From positions 1 to 27,644 of the forward strand of contig CAZJYZ010000042.1 of assembly GCA_964550345.1 (NCBI GenBank): a stretch of DNA of 27,644 nucleotides, read 5' to 3'. The DNA comes from JAAEUB01 sp964550345 (GTDB lineage Bacteria; Pseudomonadota; Alphaproteobacteria; Rhodobacterales; Rhodobacteraceae). The position numbers and the translations under genes were made by a program. A model generated the notes under the pieces. The model made no database searches and was not told the origin of the DNA. It worked only from the letters and a program-made list of their open reading frames with translations. Below, piece by piece: positions 1-7,501 of this stretch (position 1 is its first letter; each line of letters opens with the position of its first letter).

Positions 1-2
1 TG

Positions 3-38
3 ATCTATATTGCCGCAGCCATCATAAACGCCCGGTGA
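3..38 (+). CDS. possible C-terminal tail of an upstream gene (partial)
   Basis: One frame reads IYIAAAIINAR and then a TGA stop. The short, small-residue hydrophobic tail ending in basic residues resembles the last helix of a membrane transporter such as an EamA/DMT-type protein. Only eleven codons are visible and another frame is also open to position 55, so this is a weak inference. Confidence 0.2.
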   Translation: MYIAAAIINAR

Positions 39-71
39 ATCTCAACACGCCCTAGGGCTAACGACGCTCCA

Positions 72-100
72 TTGGCACTCTCCTAACGTGTACCTATATG
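72..100 (+). promoter_or_regulatory. candidate sigma-70-type promoter just upstream of the protease gene
   Basis: TTGGCA at 72-77 matches five of six bases of the -35 consensus. TATATG at 95-100 matches four of six bases of the -10 consensus, with a 17-base spacer. Transcription would then begin at about 107, almost exactly at the ATG at 108. No Shine-Dalgarno sequence is visible before that ATG, so the transcript may be leaderless. The promoter assignment is an inference from motif match alone. Confidence 0.35.
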
Positions 101-107
101 TTGTGCC

Positions 108-692
108 ATGGAGAGCTTTGAGATTGCCGATCTGATCTATCTGGTGCTGCTGTTGCTGCTGCTTCTTGCCGGGTATGGTTTTGCACGCCCCCTGCAAAAC
201 CTTGGCAAGAAATTCGGCCATGCTTCTGCCTGGATATTGATTTTTGTTGCTGTGACTGCGGGTTACGGCATCTGGAGTGATATTCGAAATAGCCATGCAC
301 CTCGTCAATCCGTGATGGCTGCAACCGGTCAGGTAACGACACCGCGCCATTTCGACGGGCACTTTTACCTGACCCTGCGCCTCAATGGTGTTCCGATCGA
401 ATTTGTCGTTAATACCGGCGCCACCGAGGTGGTTCTGTCCGAGGCGGATGCCCGCGCGGTGGGTATTAACATGGACAGGCTGATCTATACCGGCCTAGCA
501 ATGACCGCCAATGGTGAAGTGCGCACCGCCCCGGCCCGTGTCAGTCTTACCGAACTTGAAGGCATCGAAGACAGGAACCTGCGTGTCTGGGTCAATGAAG
601 GTGAGATGGACGGATCCCTCTTGGGCATGCGCTACCTCAGATTGTTCGAAAAAATTGAGATGACCAGCGACACCCTTACCCTGACCCGCTAG
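108..692 (+). CDS. TIGR02281-type membrane-anchored aspartic protease homologue with Asn at the catalytic Asp position
   Basis: The 194-residue protein has two N-terminal membrane segments (about residues 8-24 and 40-55). A retropepsin-like domain follows, covering about residues 75-194. The domain shows the family layout: a DGHF/YLTLRLNG strand, the flap-like TANGEV segment near residue 130, and a C-terminal SLLGMRYL motif. The active-site loop reads FVVNTGATEVVLS, so residue 102 (codon AAT at 411-413) is Asn where aspartic proteases carry the catalytic Asp of D-T/S-G. Family members usually read VDTGA here. If this is not an assembly error, the protein is probably inactive as a protease. 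The ATG at 108 is chosen because it begins just before the first membrane helix and no earlier in-frame start fits. The gene converges on holC. Confidence 0.85.
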   Translation: MESFEIADLIYLVLLLLLLLAGYGFARPLQNLGKKFGHASAWILIFVAVTAGYGIWSDIRNSHAPRQSVMAATGQVTTPRHFDGHFYLTLRLNGVPIEFVVNTGATEVVLSEADARAVGINMDRLIYTGLAMTANGEVRTAPARVSLTELEGIEDRNLRVWVNEGEMDGSLLGMRYLRLFEKIEMTSDTLTLTR

Positions 693-726
693 GCACCTGA
701 AGACAATTCCTCGTAACCAGTCGGCT

Positions 727-782
727 TTTCATCTTGGCACAAATACCTCCGCCGGAGGCATAAAATCCGCGCGCAGCGCGCC
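727..782 (+). repeat. REP-like intergenic element, copy 1
   Basis: This 56-bp sequence is the exact reverse complement of 1398-1453. It starts with TTTCATCTTGGCAC, contains an imperfect palindrome (CCTCC-GCC-GGAGG, 746-758) and ends with a perfect one (GCGCGC-A-GCGCGC, 769-781). It lies 34 bases after the stop codon of the protease gene, reading in the same direction. Weaker similarity to the other copy continues to about 825. It may act as a 3'-end or terminator-like structure between the convergent protease gene and holC. Confidence 0.85.
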
Positions 783-838
783 TGGTCCAACCCGAGGACG
801 TCCCGAAGGGGCTGACGCGGGGCGGGAGCAACCCGTTT

Positions 839-1291
839 TCAGGTTTCGGCCTTTTTCTCCCAATGTCCGCTCTGCTGGCTCCAATACTGAGCGGCAAGGC
901 CTGCCTTGGTCAGGCTCTTCCACTGCAGGCGCGCATGGGCAACAGCATCCGGGTCATTTCCATCAAACAAAACAGACGCGCGTTGCAAACCCTTGATTTC
1001 CTGCGGGTCTATCTCTGCCCCATCAATTGATATCAGTGCGGTGGCTGCATGCTCGTTACTGACCGAAGTCGTCAGCAACACAGGCTGATCCGCATCACGG
1101 GAACCTCCCGCGATCCCGTGCGGCAAGAACCCTTCCCCCAGCCATAGTTTTTCATCCAACCATGTCAGCCGTGCGCTGTCGCATCCGCGTACAAGAACTT
1201 TCCATCCGGCCTCAAGCGACTTTGTCAGCAAGACCGGCAAAGTGTTTTCAAGCGGGGTGCGCGTCATATGATAAAAATAGACTTCGGACAT
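839..1291 (-). CDS. holC: DNA polymerase III chi subunit
   Basis: HolC is the chi subunit of the replicative polymerase clamp-loader assembly. In characterised systems it bridges the psi subunit and single-strand binding protein. The 150-residue product begins MSEVYFYHMTRTPLENTLP, the typical chi opening. It continues with the GWKVLVRG strand, a WL-E-LW-GEGFLPHG segment and the DQPVLL strand, all in the family order. The length fits the family. The ATG at 1291 has a purine-rich GAGGGA just upstream. It lies downstream of pepA on the same strand, a pairing also seen in gammaproteobacteria, but the two are separated by 166 bases that hold a repeat element. Inverted copies of that repeat flank the gene on both sides. 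Confidence 0.9.
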   Translation of the reverse strand: MSEVYFYHMTRTPLENTLPVLLTKSLEAGWKVLVRGCDSARLTWLDEKLWLGEGFLPHGIAGGSRDADQPVLLTTSVSNEHAATALISIDGAEIDPQEIKGLQRASVLFDGNDPDAVAHARLQWKSLTKAGLAAQYWSQQSGHWEKKAET

Positions 1292-1368
1292 ATTCCCTCG
1301 GGGTTATCAGTGACAGGCTGTTCTCCCGCCCCGCGTCGGCCCTTGCGGGGCCTCCTTGGGTTGGGCGG

Positions 1369-1396
1369 GGCCCAAAACGCATTCGCGTTTTGGGCC
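1369..1396. repeat. 12-bp-stem hairpin inside repeat copy 2
   Basis: GGCCCAAAACGC, loop ATTC, then GCGTTTTGGGCC forms a perfect 12-bp stem. It sits in the pepA-holC gap next to repeat copy 2. The other copy of the repeat (726-825) lacks it, so it looks like an insertion or expansion within one copy. No T tract follows on either strand, so it is not a canonical intrinsic terminator. Confidence 0.7.
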
Positions 1397-1397
1397 T

Positions 1398-1453
1398 GGC
1401 GCGCTGCGCGCGGATTTTATGCCTCCGGCGGAGGTATTTGTGCCAAGATGAAA
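1398..1453 (-). repeat. REP-like intergenic element, copy 2
   Basis: This is the exact 56-bp inverted partner of 727-782. Read on the minus strand it begins TTTCATCTTGGCAC four bases after the pepA stop codon, so it has the same orientation relative to its upstream gene as copy 1. Imperfect similarity continues outward to about 1319, interrupted by the hairpin at 1369-1396. It sits in the pepA-holC intergenic region and could process or attenuate the mRNA between the two genes. Confidence 0.85.
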
Positions 1454-1457
1454 GGCA

Positions 1458-2936
1458 TCATTCAGCCTCGAACCGATCAGAAACCAAGCGGTTCAGGGCC
1501 AGAACCCCCCAACCCGTCGCGCCCTTCGGGGCCAGTTTAGTATCGGACTTCACAGAAGCAACTCCTGCAATATCAAGGTGGATCCAAGGGGTGTCGTCTT
1601 TGACGAACCGTTGTAAAAACTGCGCAGCGGTGATGGATCCGGCGTCACGCCCGCCGACATTTTTCATATCGGCAATGCGGCTTTTCAGTTTTTTGTCATA
1701 GGCTTCATCAAGCGGCATGCGCCAGGCGCCTTCACCTTCCTTGTCAGCCGCCCGCAAGAAGCCGTTGCACAGGGCATCATCATTCGAGAACACCCCGGCA
1801 TTTTCATGACCAAGCCCGATGATGATAGCGCCGGTCAGGGTGGCGAGGTCGATCATGCCGGCGGGCTCATAAGCCTCCTGTACATGCCACATGATATCAC
1901 ACAGAACCAGGCGGCCTTCGGCATCGGTATTGATCACCTCAACCGTGTCACCTTTCATCGAACGCACCACATCACCGGGTCTGGTTGCCTGCCCGTCGGG
2001 CATGTTTTCAACCAGGCCGACAATGGCCACCACGTTGGCTTTGGCCTTGCGCAGGGCCAGTGTTTTCATCACCCCAGCCACGGTGCCTGCCCCGCCCATA
2101 TCCATGGTCATGTCTTCCATACCCGCGGCAGGCTTCATGCTGATACCACCGGTATCGAACACAACGCCCTTGCCGACCAGTGCCAGAGGCGCGACACCTT
2201 TCGCGCCGTGCATCCATTCCATGATCACCACTTTCGACGGGCTACGCGAGCCATGGCCTACGGACAGGAGCGTGCGCATGCCCAGCTTTTCCAGTTCCGG
2301 TTCCTCCATAACACGCACCTTGACCCCCAGCTTACCGAGATCTTCCAGCCGTGCCGCAAATTCTGTGGTGGTCAGCACATTTGAGGGTTCATTGATCAGA
2401 TCGCGGGTGAAGAATACGCCTTCGGCCAACGCATTGACCGCCTGATCCAAGCCAGCTGCATCTTCGGGCTTGCTGACCGCAAAGCTGACCCGGGCCTGCT
2501 TTACCTGGTCGTCTTCGCCGGTCTTGTGATCAGAGAAAGTGTAGGCACGCAAGGCGGCACCCAGGGCGATGTCTTCGACCCCACGCTGATTGCCAACCAG
2601 TGCAAGAACCGGTTTTCCATCTTGGGATGCGCCGATTGCAGCCCCCGCCTTACGGCAAGCGGCGCGGTCAAAACGCCGCTCCAGGCGCACCACCTGCACC
2701 GCTTGTGCCACCATGCCAACAGGCGAAGTAAGGTCGCGTGCCTCACCGGGTTTGAGCTTGGAGAAGGCTTCACTTGCCACGAATCGCGCCAGAGCCCCTT
2801 TCATAAGCCGGTTAACGCGGCGCGCGCCGATGTTCAGGCGTGCGTCTTCGGGCACCAGAACCACAACCCGTCCCTCGGCTGTGGCGATGCTATCAAGGTC
2901 GGTTTCGACGAATTCGGTGCTGTTTGGCTGTGTCAT
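1458..2936 (-). CDS. pepA: leucyl aminopeptidase (M17 family)
   Basis: PepA is a cytosolic hexameric two-metal exopeptidase that removes N-terminal residues from peptides. In some bacteria it also binds DNA. The C-terminal catalytic domain has all key residues: K256 and D261 in GKGVVFDTGG, K268, the MDMGGAG segment, and D338, E340 and R342 in the NTDAEGRL signature. Each is 14 residues below the matching Escherichia coli residue, so no catalytic residue is missing. I chose the ATG at 2936 (492 residues). An in-frame TTG at 2954 would add six residues but has no better ribosome binding site. The gene diverges from lptF, an arrangement common in proteobacteria, and precedes holC. Confidence 0.96.
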   Translation of the reverse strand: MTQPNSTEFVETDLDSIATAEGRVVVLVPEDARLNIGARRVNRLMKGALARFVASEAFSKLKPGEARDLTSPVGMVAQAVQVVRLERRFDRAACRKAGAAIGASQDGKPVLALVGNQRGVEDIALGAALRAYTFSDHKTGEDDQVKQARVSFAVSKPEDAAGLDQAVNALAEGVFFTRDLINEPSNVLTTTEFAARLEDLGKLGVKVRVMEEPELEKLGMRTLLSVGHGSRSPSKVVIMEWMHGAKGVAPLALVGKGVVFDTGGISMKPAAGMEDMTMDMGGAGTVAGVMKTLALRKAKANVVAIVGLVENMPDGQATRPGDVVRSMKGDTVEVINTDAEGRLVLCDIMWHVQEAYEPAGMIDLATLTGAIIIGLGHENAGVFSNDDALCNGFLRAADKEGEGAWRMPLDEAYDKKLKSRIADMKNVGGRDAGSITAAQFLQRFVKDDTPWIHLDIAGVASVKSDTKLAPKGATGWGVLALNRLVSDRFEAE

Positions 2937-2960
2937 GGCGGTTCTTTCGTTCAAGTTTTG

Positions 2961-2972
2961 GCAAAGCTTTGC
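2961..2972. promoter_or_regulatory. 12-bp perfect palindrome in the pepA-lptF divergent region
   Basis: GCAAAGCTTTGC is a perfect palindrome 24 bases upstream of the chosen pepA start, in the shared control region. It could be an operator or part of a 5'-leader hairpin. There is no direct evidence for a regulator, and single palindromes of this length can occur by chance. Confidence 0.25.
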
Positions 2973-3074
2973 TTTTCCTAGCCCTGAGAGGTGAAAATGG
3001 CCAGTTAAGAGTTTTCCCTATCTGCGCATTCGTTTACACATAATCACAAGATATAGCGTTGAGATGGGGGACGT

Positions 3075-4205
3075 TTGTCCAGGTTCGACCGATATATGCT
3101 CAGGCAACTTTTACTGGCCTTCGGGTTCTTCGCCCTGGTGCTGGTTCTGATCTACTGGATCAACCGGGCGGTAATCCTGTTTGATCAGTTGATTGCCAAT
3201 GGGGAAAGCGCCGTGGTCTTCGTTGAACTGTCGATCCTGATCCTGCCGTTGATGATATCGCTGATGTTGCCCGTGGCTGCCTTTGCAGCGACAGTTTTCA
3301 TCACCAATCGTCTGTCGTCAGAAAATGAACTGGTCGTGGCGCAATCAACAGGTTTCGGCCCCTACCGCATGGCCAGACCTGTTTTATTTTTCGGCCTGCT
3401 GACAGGGCTGTTCCTAGCGGTGCTAACCCATGTTCTGGTACCGATGAGCCAGGAGCGGCTGGCCTTGCGCAAATCTGAAATTGCCGACAATATCACCGCC
3501 CGTTTTTTGACCGAGGGGTCCTTTGTCCATCCGGCGGACGGCATTACTTTTTACCTGCGTGAAATCACCCGCGAAGGCGAGATGCTTGATATCTTTTTGT
3601 CAGATGTGCGCGATGAAGCACACCAGATCGTATATTCGGCTGAACGGGCTCTGGTGGTTCGCTCCGAGGAGGGGCCACGGCTCTTGATGTTCAAGGGGCT
3701 GGCGCAGTTTCTTGAAAAGGATGGGGAGCGGCTGACTATTACCGCTTTTGACGATTTCACCTTTAACCTGTCCGAACTGATTGAGGGCGATTTCCTGCAG
3801 GGCCAGTCTTACCGCTACTTGTCCACACCAGAACTTTTGCGCGCGCGCCCTTCCCTTTTGGCGGCAACGGGTGAAAGCCGGGTGAATTTCCTGTTTGAGG
3901 CGCATACCCGCTCGGCGGCCAGTCTGTTGGCACCTGCAATGGCGCTGGTCGGTTTCGCCATGCTGCTACTGGGCGGCTATAGCAGATTTGGCTTGTGGCG
4001 GCAGATTTTTGGGGCCGTAATCCTGGTTATCTTGGTCAAGCTTGTGGATAATATGTTAGCCTCGGTCGCCGTTCGGAGTGAAGCACTGGTTTGGCTGGTA
4101 TATCTGGCACCGGTCATGGGGCTTATATTGGCGGGTTTCCTGCTGTGGCTGTCCCCGCGCCAGAGCATGTTCAGACGCCGTCGAAATACGCAGGCCATCC
4201 CATGA
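3075..4205 (+). CDS. lptF: LPS export ABC transporter permease LptF
   Basis: LptF pairs with LptG in the inner membrane. With the LptB ATPase they extract LPS and pass it to the periplasmic bridge. The 376-residue protein has the family layout: three N-terminal helices (about 9-30, 50-75, 97-120), a periplasmic beta-jellyroll domain of about 150 residues, and three C-terminal helices (about 275-298, 305-325, 333-360). The opening FDRYMLRQLLLAFGFF is typical of alphaproteobacterial LptF. The start is a TTG at 3075 preceded by a G-rich stretch (GGGGGA at 3066-3071), and it is supported by where the conserved N-terminus begins. The gene overlaps lptG by four bases (ATGA), so the two are probably translationally coupled. 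Confidence 0.94.
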   Translation: MSRFDRYMLRQLLLAFGFFALVLVLIYWINRAVILFDQLIANGESAVVFVELSILILPLMISLMLPVAAFAATVFITNRLSSENELVVAQSTGFGPYRMARPVLFFGLLTGLFLAVLTHVLVPMSQERLALRKSEIADNITARFLTEGSFVHPADGITFYLREITREGEMLDIFLSDVRDEAHQIVYSAERALVVRSEEGPRLLMFKGLAQFLEKDGERLTITAFDDFTFNLSELIEGDFLQGQSYRYLSTPELLRARPSLLAATGESRVNFLFEAHTRSAASLLAPAMALVGFAMLLLGGYSRFGLWRQIFGAVILVILVKLVDNMLASVAVRSEALVWLVYLAPVMGLILAGFLLWLSPRQSMFRRRRNTQAIP

Positions 4206-5296
4206 CGCTGCATTTCTATATTGCCCGGCGGTTCCTGAAATCGTTCCTGACGGTACTGGCAAGTATTTCAGTGCTCTACATATTGCTTGAGCTGTTGGAG
4301 AATTTGCGCCGTTTCGGTGACCGGATCGGTATGGTTGATATCACCGGACTGACCCTGCTTAACATGCCGGCAACGATGCATAAAATACTGCCGATGATGG
4401 TGGTGCTAGCCACATTGTTCATGTTTCTCGGCCTGTCACGGTCTTCGGAAATGGTGGTAACACGGGCAGCCGGGCGCCCTGCCCTGCTGACCATGATTGC
4501 CCCCTCCTTCGTAGTTTTTATTCTGGGATTGCTGGCTTTGACCATGCTCAACCCGATCGCTGCGGCCACAAGCAAGGAATATAACCGTCTGGTCCGGTTT
4601 TATGAGGGTGGCTCTCAATCGATCATGTCTTTGTCTTCGGAAGGGTTCTGGTTGCGGCAAGGAGACGAAAATGGCCAAACGGTGATCCGCGCGAACTCGG
4701 CAGGACCAGACGGGTCTGTCCTCTATAACGTTTCGTTTTTCTCCTACTCTACCGAGGGAAGCCCGAAGACCCGGATCAATGCGAACAAGGCCGTATTGGA
4801 GGAAGGTCGCTGGGCCCTTACTGGCGTGAAAATCTGGAACCTGAGCGATCTGAGCAACCCCGAGCATATGTCGGTAGAAACACCCGCCTACTGGATTGCC
4901 TCAACCCTGACCCTTGAGGGGATACGCGACAGTTTTGGCCACCCTTCAGCGATCCCCATATGGGAAATGCCAGCCTTTATCACCCAGTTGAAACAGGCCG
5001 GGTTTTCGCCGCGCCGCCATCAGGTCTTTTTCCAGACCCAGCTTGCCAATCCCTTGTTTATGGTTGCCATGGTTTTAATCGGTGCCGCCTTTACCATGCG
5101 CCATACAAGGTTAGGAAATACTGGCCTAATGGCTTTATTGGCGCTGTTATTTGGCTTTGGCGTCTTTTTTGTTCGCAATTTTGCGACTATCCTAGGCGAG
5201 AACGGACAGATCCCAGTCGCGGTCGCCGCTTGGACCCCACCAATTGCGGCGATGCTTCTGGCGCTTGGGGTCATATTGCACCTGGAGGACGGATGA
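4202..5296 (+). CDS. lptG: LPS export ABC transporter permease LptG
   Basis: LptG is the second transmembrane half of the inner-membrane LPS extractor LptB2FG. The 364-residue protein has three helices near the N-terminus (about 12-34, 57-80, 95-117), a large periplasmic domain of about 150 residues, and three C-terminal helices. The opening MTLHFYIARRFLKSFL and the NPL-MVAMVLIGAAFTMRH segment are characteristic. The frame is open further upstream (to 4091), but the ATG at 4202 overlaps the lptF stop as ATGA and gives the normal family length, so it is preferred. Its own stop overlaps the lptD start in the same way. Confidence 0.94.
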   Translation: MTLHFYIARRFLKSFLTVLASISVLYILLELLENLRRFGDRIGMVDITGLTLLNMPATMHKILPMMVVLATLFMFLGLSRSSEMVVTRAAGRPALLTMIAPSFVVFILGLLALTMLNPIAAATSKEYNRLVRFYEGGSQSIMSLSSEGFWLRQGDENGQTVIRANSAGPDGSVLYNVSFFSYSTEGSPKTRINANKAVLEEGRWALTGVKIWNLSDLSNPEHMSVETPAYWIASTLTLEGIRDSFGHPSAIPIWEMPAFITQLKQAGFSPRRHQVFFQTQLANPLFMVAMVLIGAAFTMRHTRLGNTGLMALLALLFGFGVFFVRNFATILGENGQIPVAVAAWTPPIAAMLLALGVILHLEDG

Positions 5297-7437
5297 GAGG
5301 CGCCTTGCGCATATTTGCCACTCTGGCCTTTAGCCTGCTTCTCCTGTTGGGGGTGACGGCCAGGCCTGCTCAGGCGCAGCTAGCTTCGCTGGTGGCGGAT
5401 CAGATACAGGTGATCGGCAATTCGGGCCTGCTGGCGCAAGGCAACGTGGTGGTGATCTACCAGAATGTGCGGCTGAGTGCGGAACGTATTACCTTTGACC
5501 AGATCACCGGCACGCTGAATATAACCGGGCCAATCACTCTGCGCGATGAAAGTGGCACAATAATACTTGCTGATGCGGCACAATTATCATCGGACCTGCG
5601 CAACGGATTGCTGCAAAGCGCCCGGGTGGTACTGGACCAGCAATTGCAGATAGCAGCGGCCGAGATCAACCGGGTCAACGGTCGTTACACACAGATGACC
5701 AAAGTCGTCGCCTCCTCCTGCCAGGTATGCATAGAACGGCCTGTACCCTTGTGGGCAATCCGCGCCGGCCGGGTCATTCACGACCAGGAGGAACGTCAGT
5801 TATATTTTCATGATGCCCAGCTTCGTATCATGGATATACCGGTTTTTTACCTGCCTCGCCTGCGTCTGCCGGACCCGACGGTAAAACGCGCCACCGGTTT
5901 TTTGGTGCCACGTTTCCGCTCAAACAGTAAATTTGGTTTCGGCATCGACATCCCCTATTTTTTGACCATTGGGGATCATGCGGACCTGCTTGTGTCACCG
6001 TTTCTGGCGACCAACTCAACCACTTTAAAATTTCGTTACCGGCAAGCCTTTGAAAACGGGGACATCCATTTTCAGGGTTCGGCTTCGCAAGATCAGATCC
6101 TTCCCGCAATCACACGTTATTACCTGTTTGGCGAGGGCGCTTTTGACCTGCCGCAAGATTTCAAACTGAGCTTCAATCTGGAGCAGGTATCAGACGTTGC
6201 ATACCTGTCTGACTACGGCTTCAGCACCCGTGATCGCCTACGCAATGAACTGACCATTACCCGAACTAGTCGTAACCAGTATATTTACGGTGAACTAGGC
6301 TCCTGGGAAACGCTGCGCGACAGCGAATTACCAATTGCCGACCAATTACCCTTTGCACAAAGTGATCTGCTGTTTGAGCAACGCCTGCAGCCGGACTTCA
6401 TCGGCGGCGAAGTTCTGTTGCAGTTTTCCGCGCACGGACATGTACGAGAATCTACAGCCGACGTTTTGGGCAGGGACATGGCACGTATCGGGGCAGCACT
6501 GAACTGGCAGCGCGACTGGGTGCTGGCGGGCGGACTGGTGGCCGAGGCCGAGGCCGGATTGAATACGGATTTTTACCAGATTGCCGAAGATGCCAGCTTT
6601 GACGCACAGCAATCCCGCCATGCCGGGGCATTGGCACTTAATCTGGCATGGCCTTTGTCACGCCAGCATGGAAACGGGGCCAGCGTTGTGCTGGAGCCGG
6701 TAATCGGTATCGCATGGGCAGAACAGGTTGGCCCCGACGCCCCCAATGAAGACAGCGTTATGGTCGAATTCGACACGTCCAATCTGTTTGATCTTAGCCG
6801 TTTCCCCGGATCGGACGTGATTGAAACCGGGCTTAGGGCTAATCTTGGTATGACCTGGACGCGGACAGATCCCGAAGGGCTTTCTTTCACCCTTGCCGGG
6901 GGCAAGGTGTTCCGCCTGAACGACCCCGGTGTTTTTTCAGCGGCATCCGGGTTGGATGGCGTCAGTTCGGACTGGCTGGTAGGTGCACAGGTGCAACTGG
7001 GATCACGTCTGTTTGCCCAAGGCAGAGCGCTGATTTCCGATGATTTCACCCTGACAAAGGCCGAAAGTGTTGCCACATGGCAAGGCGACAGGCTGACACT
7101 GGCAGGCGGACATGTCTGGGTCATTGCGGACACGGCGGAAAGCCGACCTGATCCGATCCATGAATGGACCTTTGATACCACCTATCAGATATCCGATAGC
7201 TGGGGCGCCAGCTTTGACGCCCATTTCGACGCATTCGCCCAAACAGCGACCGAAGCAGCCCTTGGCCTGGAATATCGAAACGAGTGCATGGTCGTGGACC
7301 TTTCCCTCTCGCGTCGTTTCACTTCGTCAGGTAGTGTGACCCCGACAACGGATATCGGATTTGGCATTCAGCTTACCGGTTTTGGCGCAAGCTCGGGTGG
7401 CAGTACTTCGCGAAAATGCAATGGATTGGGCACCTGA
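5293..7437 (+). CDS. lptD: LPS-assembly outer-membrane protein LptD
   Basis: LptD is the outer-membrane beta-barrel that, with lipoprotein LptE, inserts LPS into the outer leaflet. The 714-residue product has a signal peptide ending near AQA (residues 26-28). An OstA/LptA-like beta-jellyroll follows at about 32-140, and then a barrel region rich in alternating aromatic strands. A conserved CxxC-PLWAIRAGRV segment (C143, C146) links the two parts. The only other cysteines are C665 and C709 near the end, so any disulfides must join these four. The ATG at 5293 overlaps the lptG stop (ATGA) and has GGAGG four bases upstream. The frame runs further upstream inside lptG, but that extension would precede the signal peptide. 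Having lptD directly after lptFG places three steps of LPS export in one operon. Confidence 0.93.
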   Translation: MRGALRIFATLAFSLLLLLGVTARPAQAQLASLVADQIQVIGNSGLLAQGNVVVIYQNVRLSAERITFDQITGTLNITGPITLRDESGTIILADAAQLSSDLRNGLLQSARVVLDQQLQIAAAEINRVNGRYTQMTKVVASSCQVCIERPVPLWAIRAGRVIHDQEERQLYFHDAQLRIMDIPVFYLPRLRLPDPTVKRATGFLVPRFRSNSKFGFGIDIPYFLTIGDHADLLVSPFLATNSTTLKFRYRQAFENGDIHFQGSASQDQILPAITRYYLFGEGAFDLPQDFKLSFNLEQVSDVAYLSDYGFSTRDRLRNELTITRTSRNQYIYGELGSWETLRDSELPIADQLPFAQSDLLFEQRLQPDFIGGEVLLQFSAHGHVRESTADVLGRDMARIGAALNWQRDWVLAGGLVAEAEAGLNTDFYQIAEDASFDAQQSRHAGALALNLAWPLSRQHGNGASVVLEPVIGIAWAEQVGPDAPNEDSVMVEFDTSNLFDLSRFPGSDVIETGLRANLGMTWTRTDPEGLSFTLAGGKVFRLNDPGVFSAASGLDGVSSDWLVGAQVQLGSRLFAQGRALISDDFTLTKAESVATWQGDRLTLAGGHVWVIADTAESRPDPIHEWTFDTTYQISDSWGASFDAHFDAFAQTATEAALGLEYRNECMVVDLSLSRRFTSSGSVTPTTDIGFGIQLTGFGASSGGSTSRKCNGLGT

Positions 7438-7501
7438 AGGAAAAGCGCCGTATCTGGGGCTGGAACAGACATGAGAACACGAGTAAACCAAATAAAGACA
7501 G

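Noticed and set aside
1162..1701. Open frame across the holC-pepA gap on the plus strand
   Set aside because: It overlaps the ends of two real minus-strand genes and the repeat element, and has no start-site support or family resemblance.
2937..2954. TTG start for pepA, six codons upstream
   Set aside because: It has no ribosome binding site better than that of the ATG at 2936, and the added residues do not fit the family opening.
4960..5292. N-terminal extension of lptD inside lptG
   Set aside because: It would precede the signal peptide and lie fully within lptG. The ATG at 5293 has GGAGG and an ATGA overlap.
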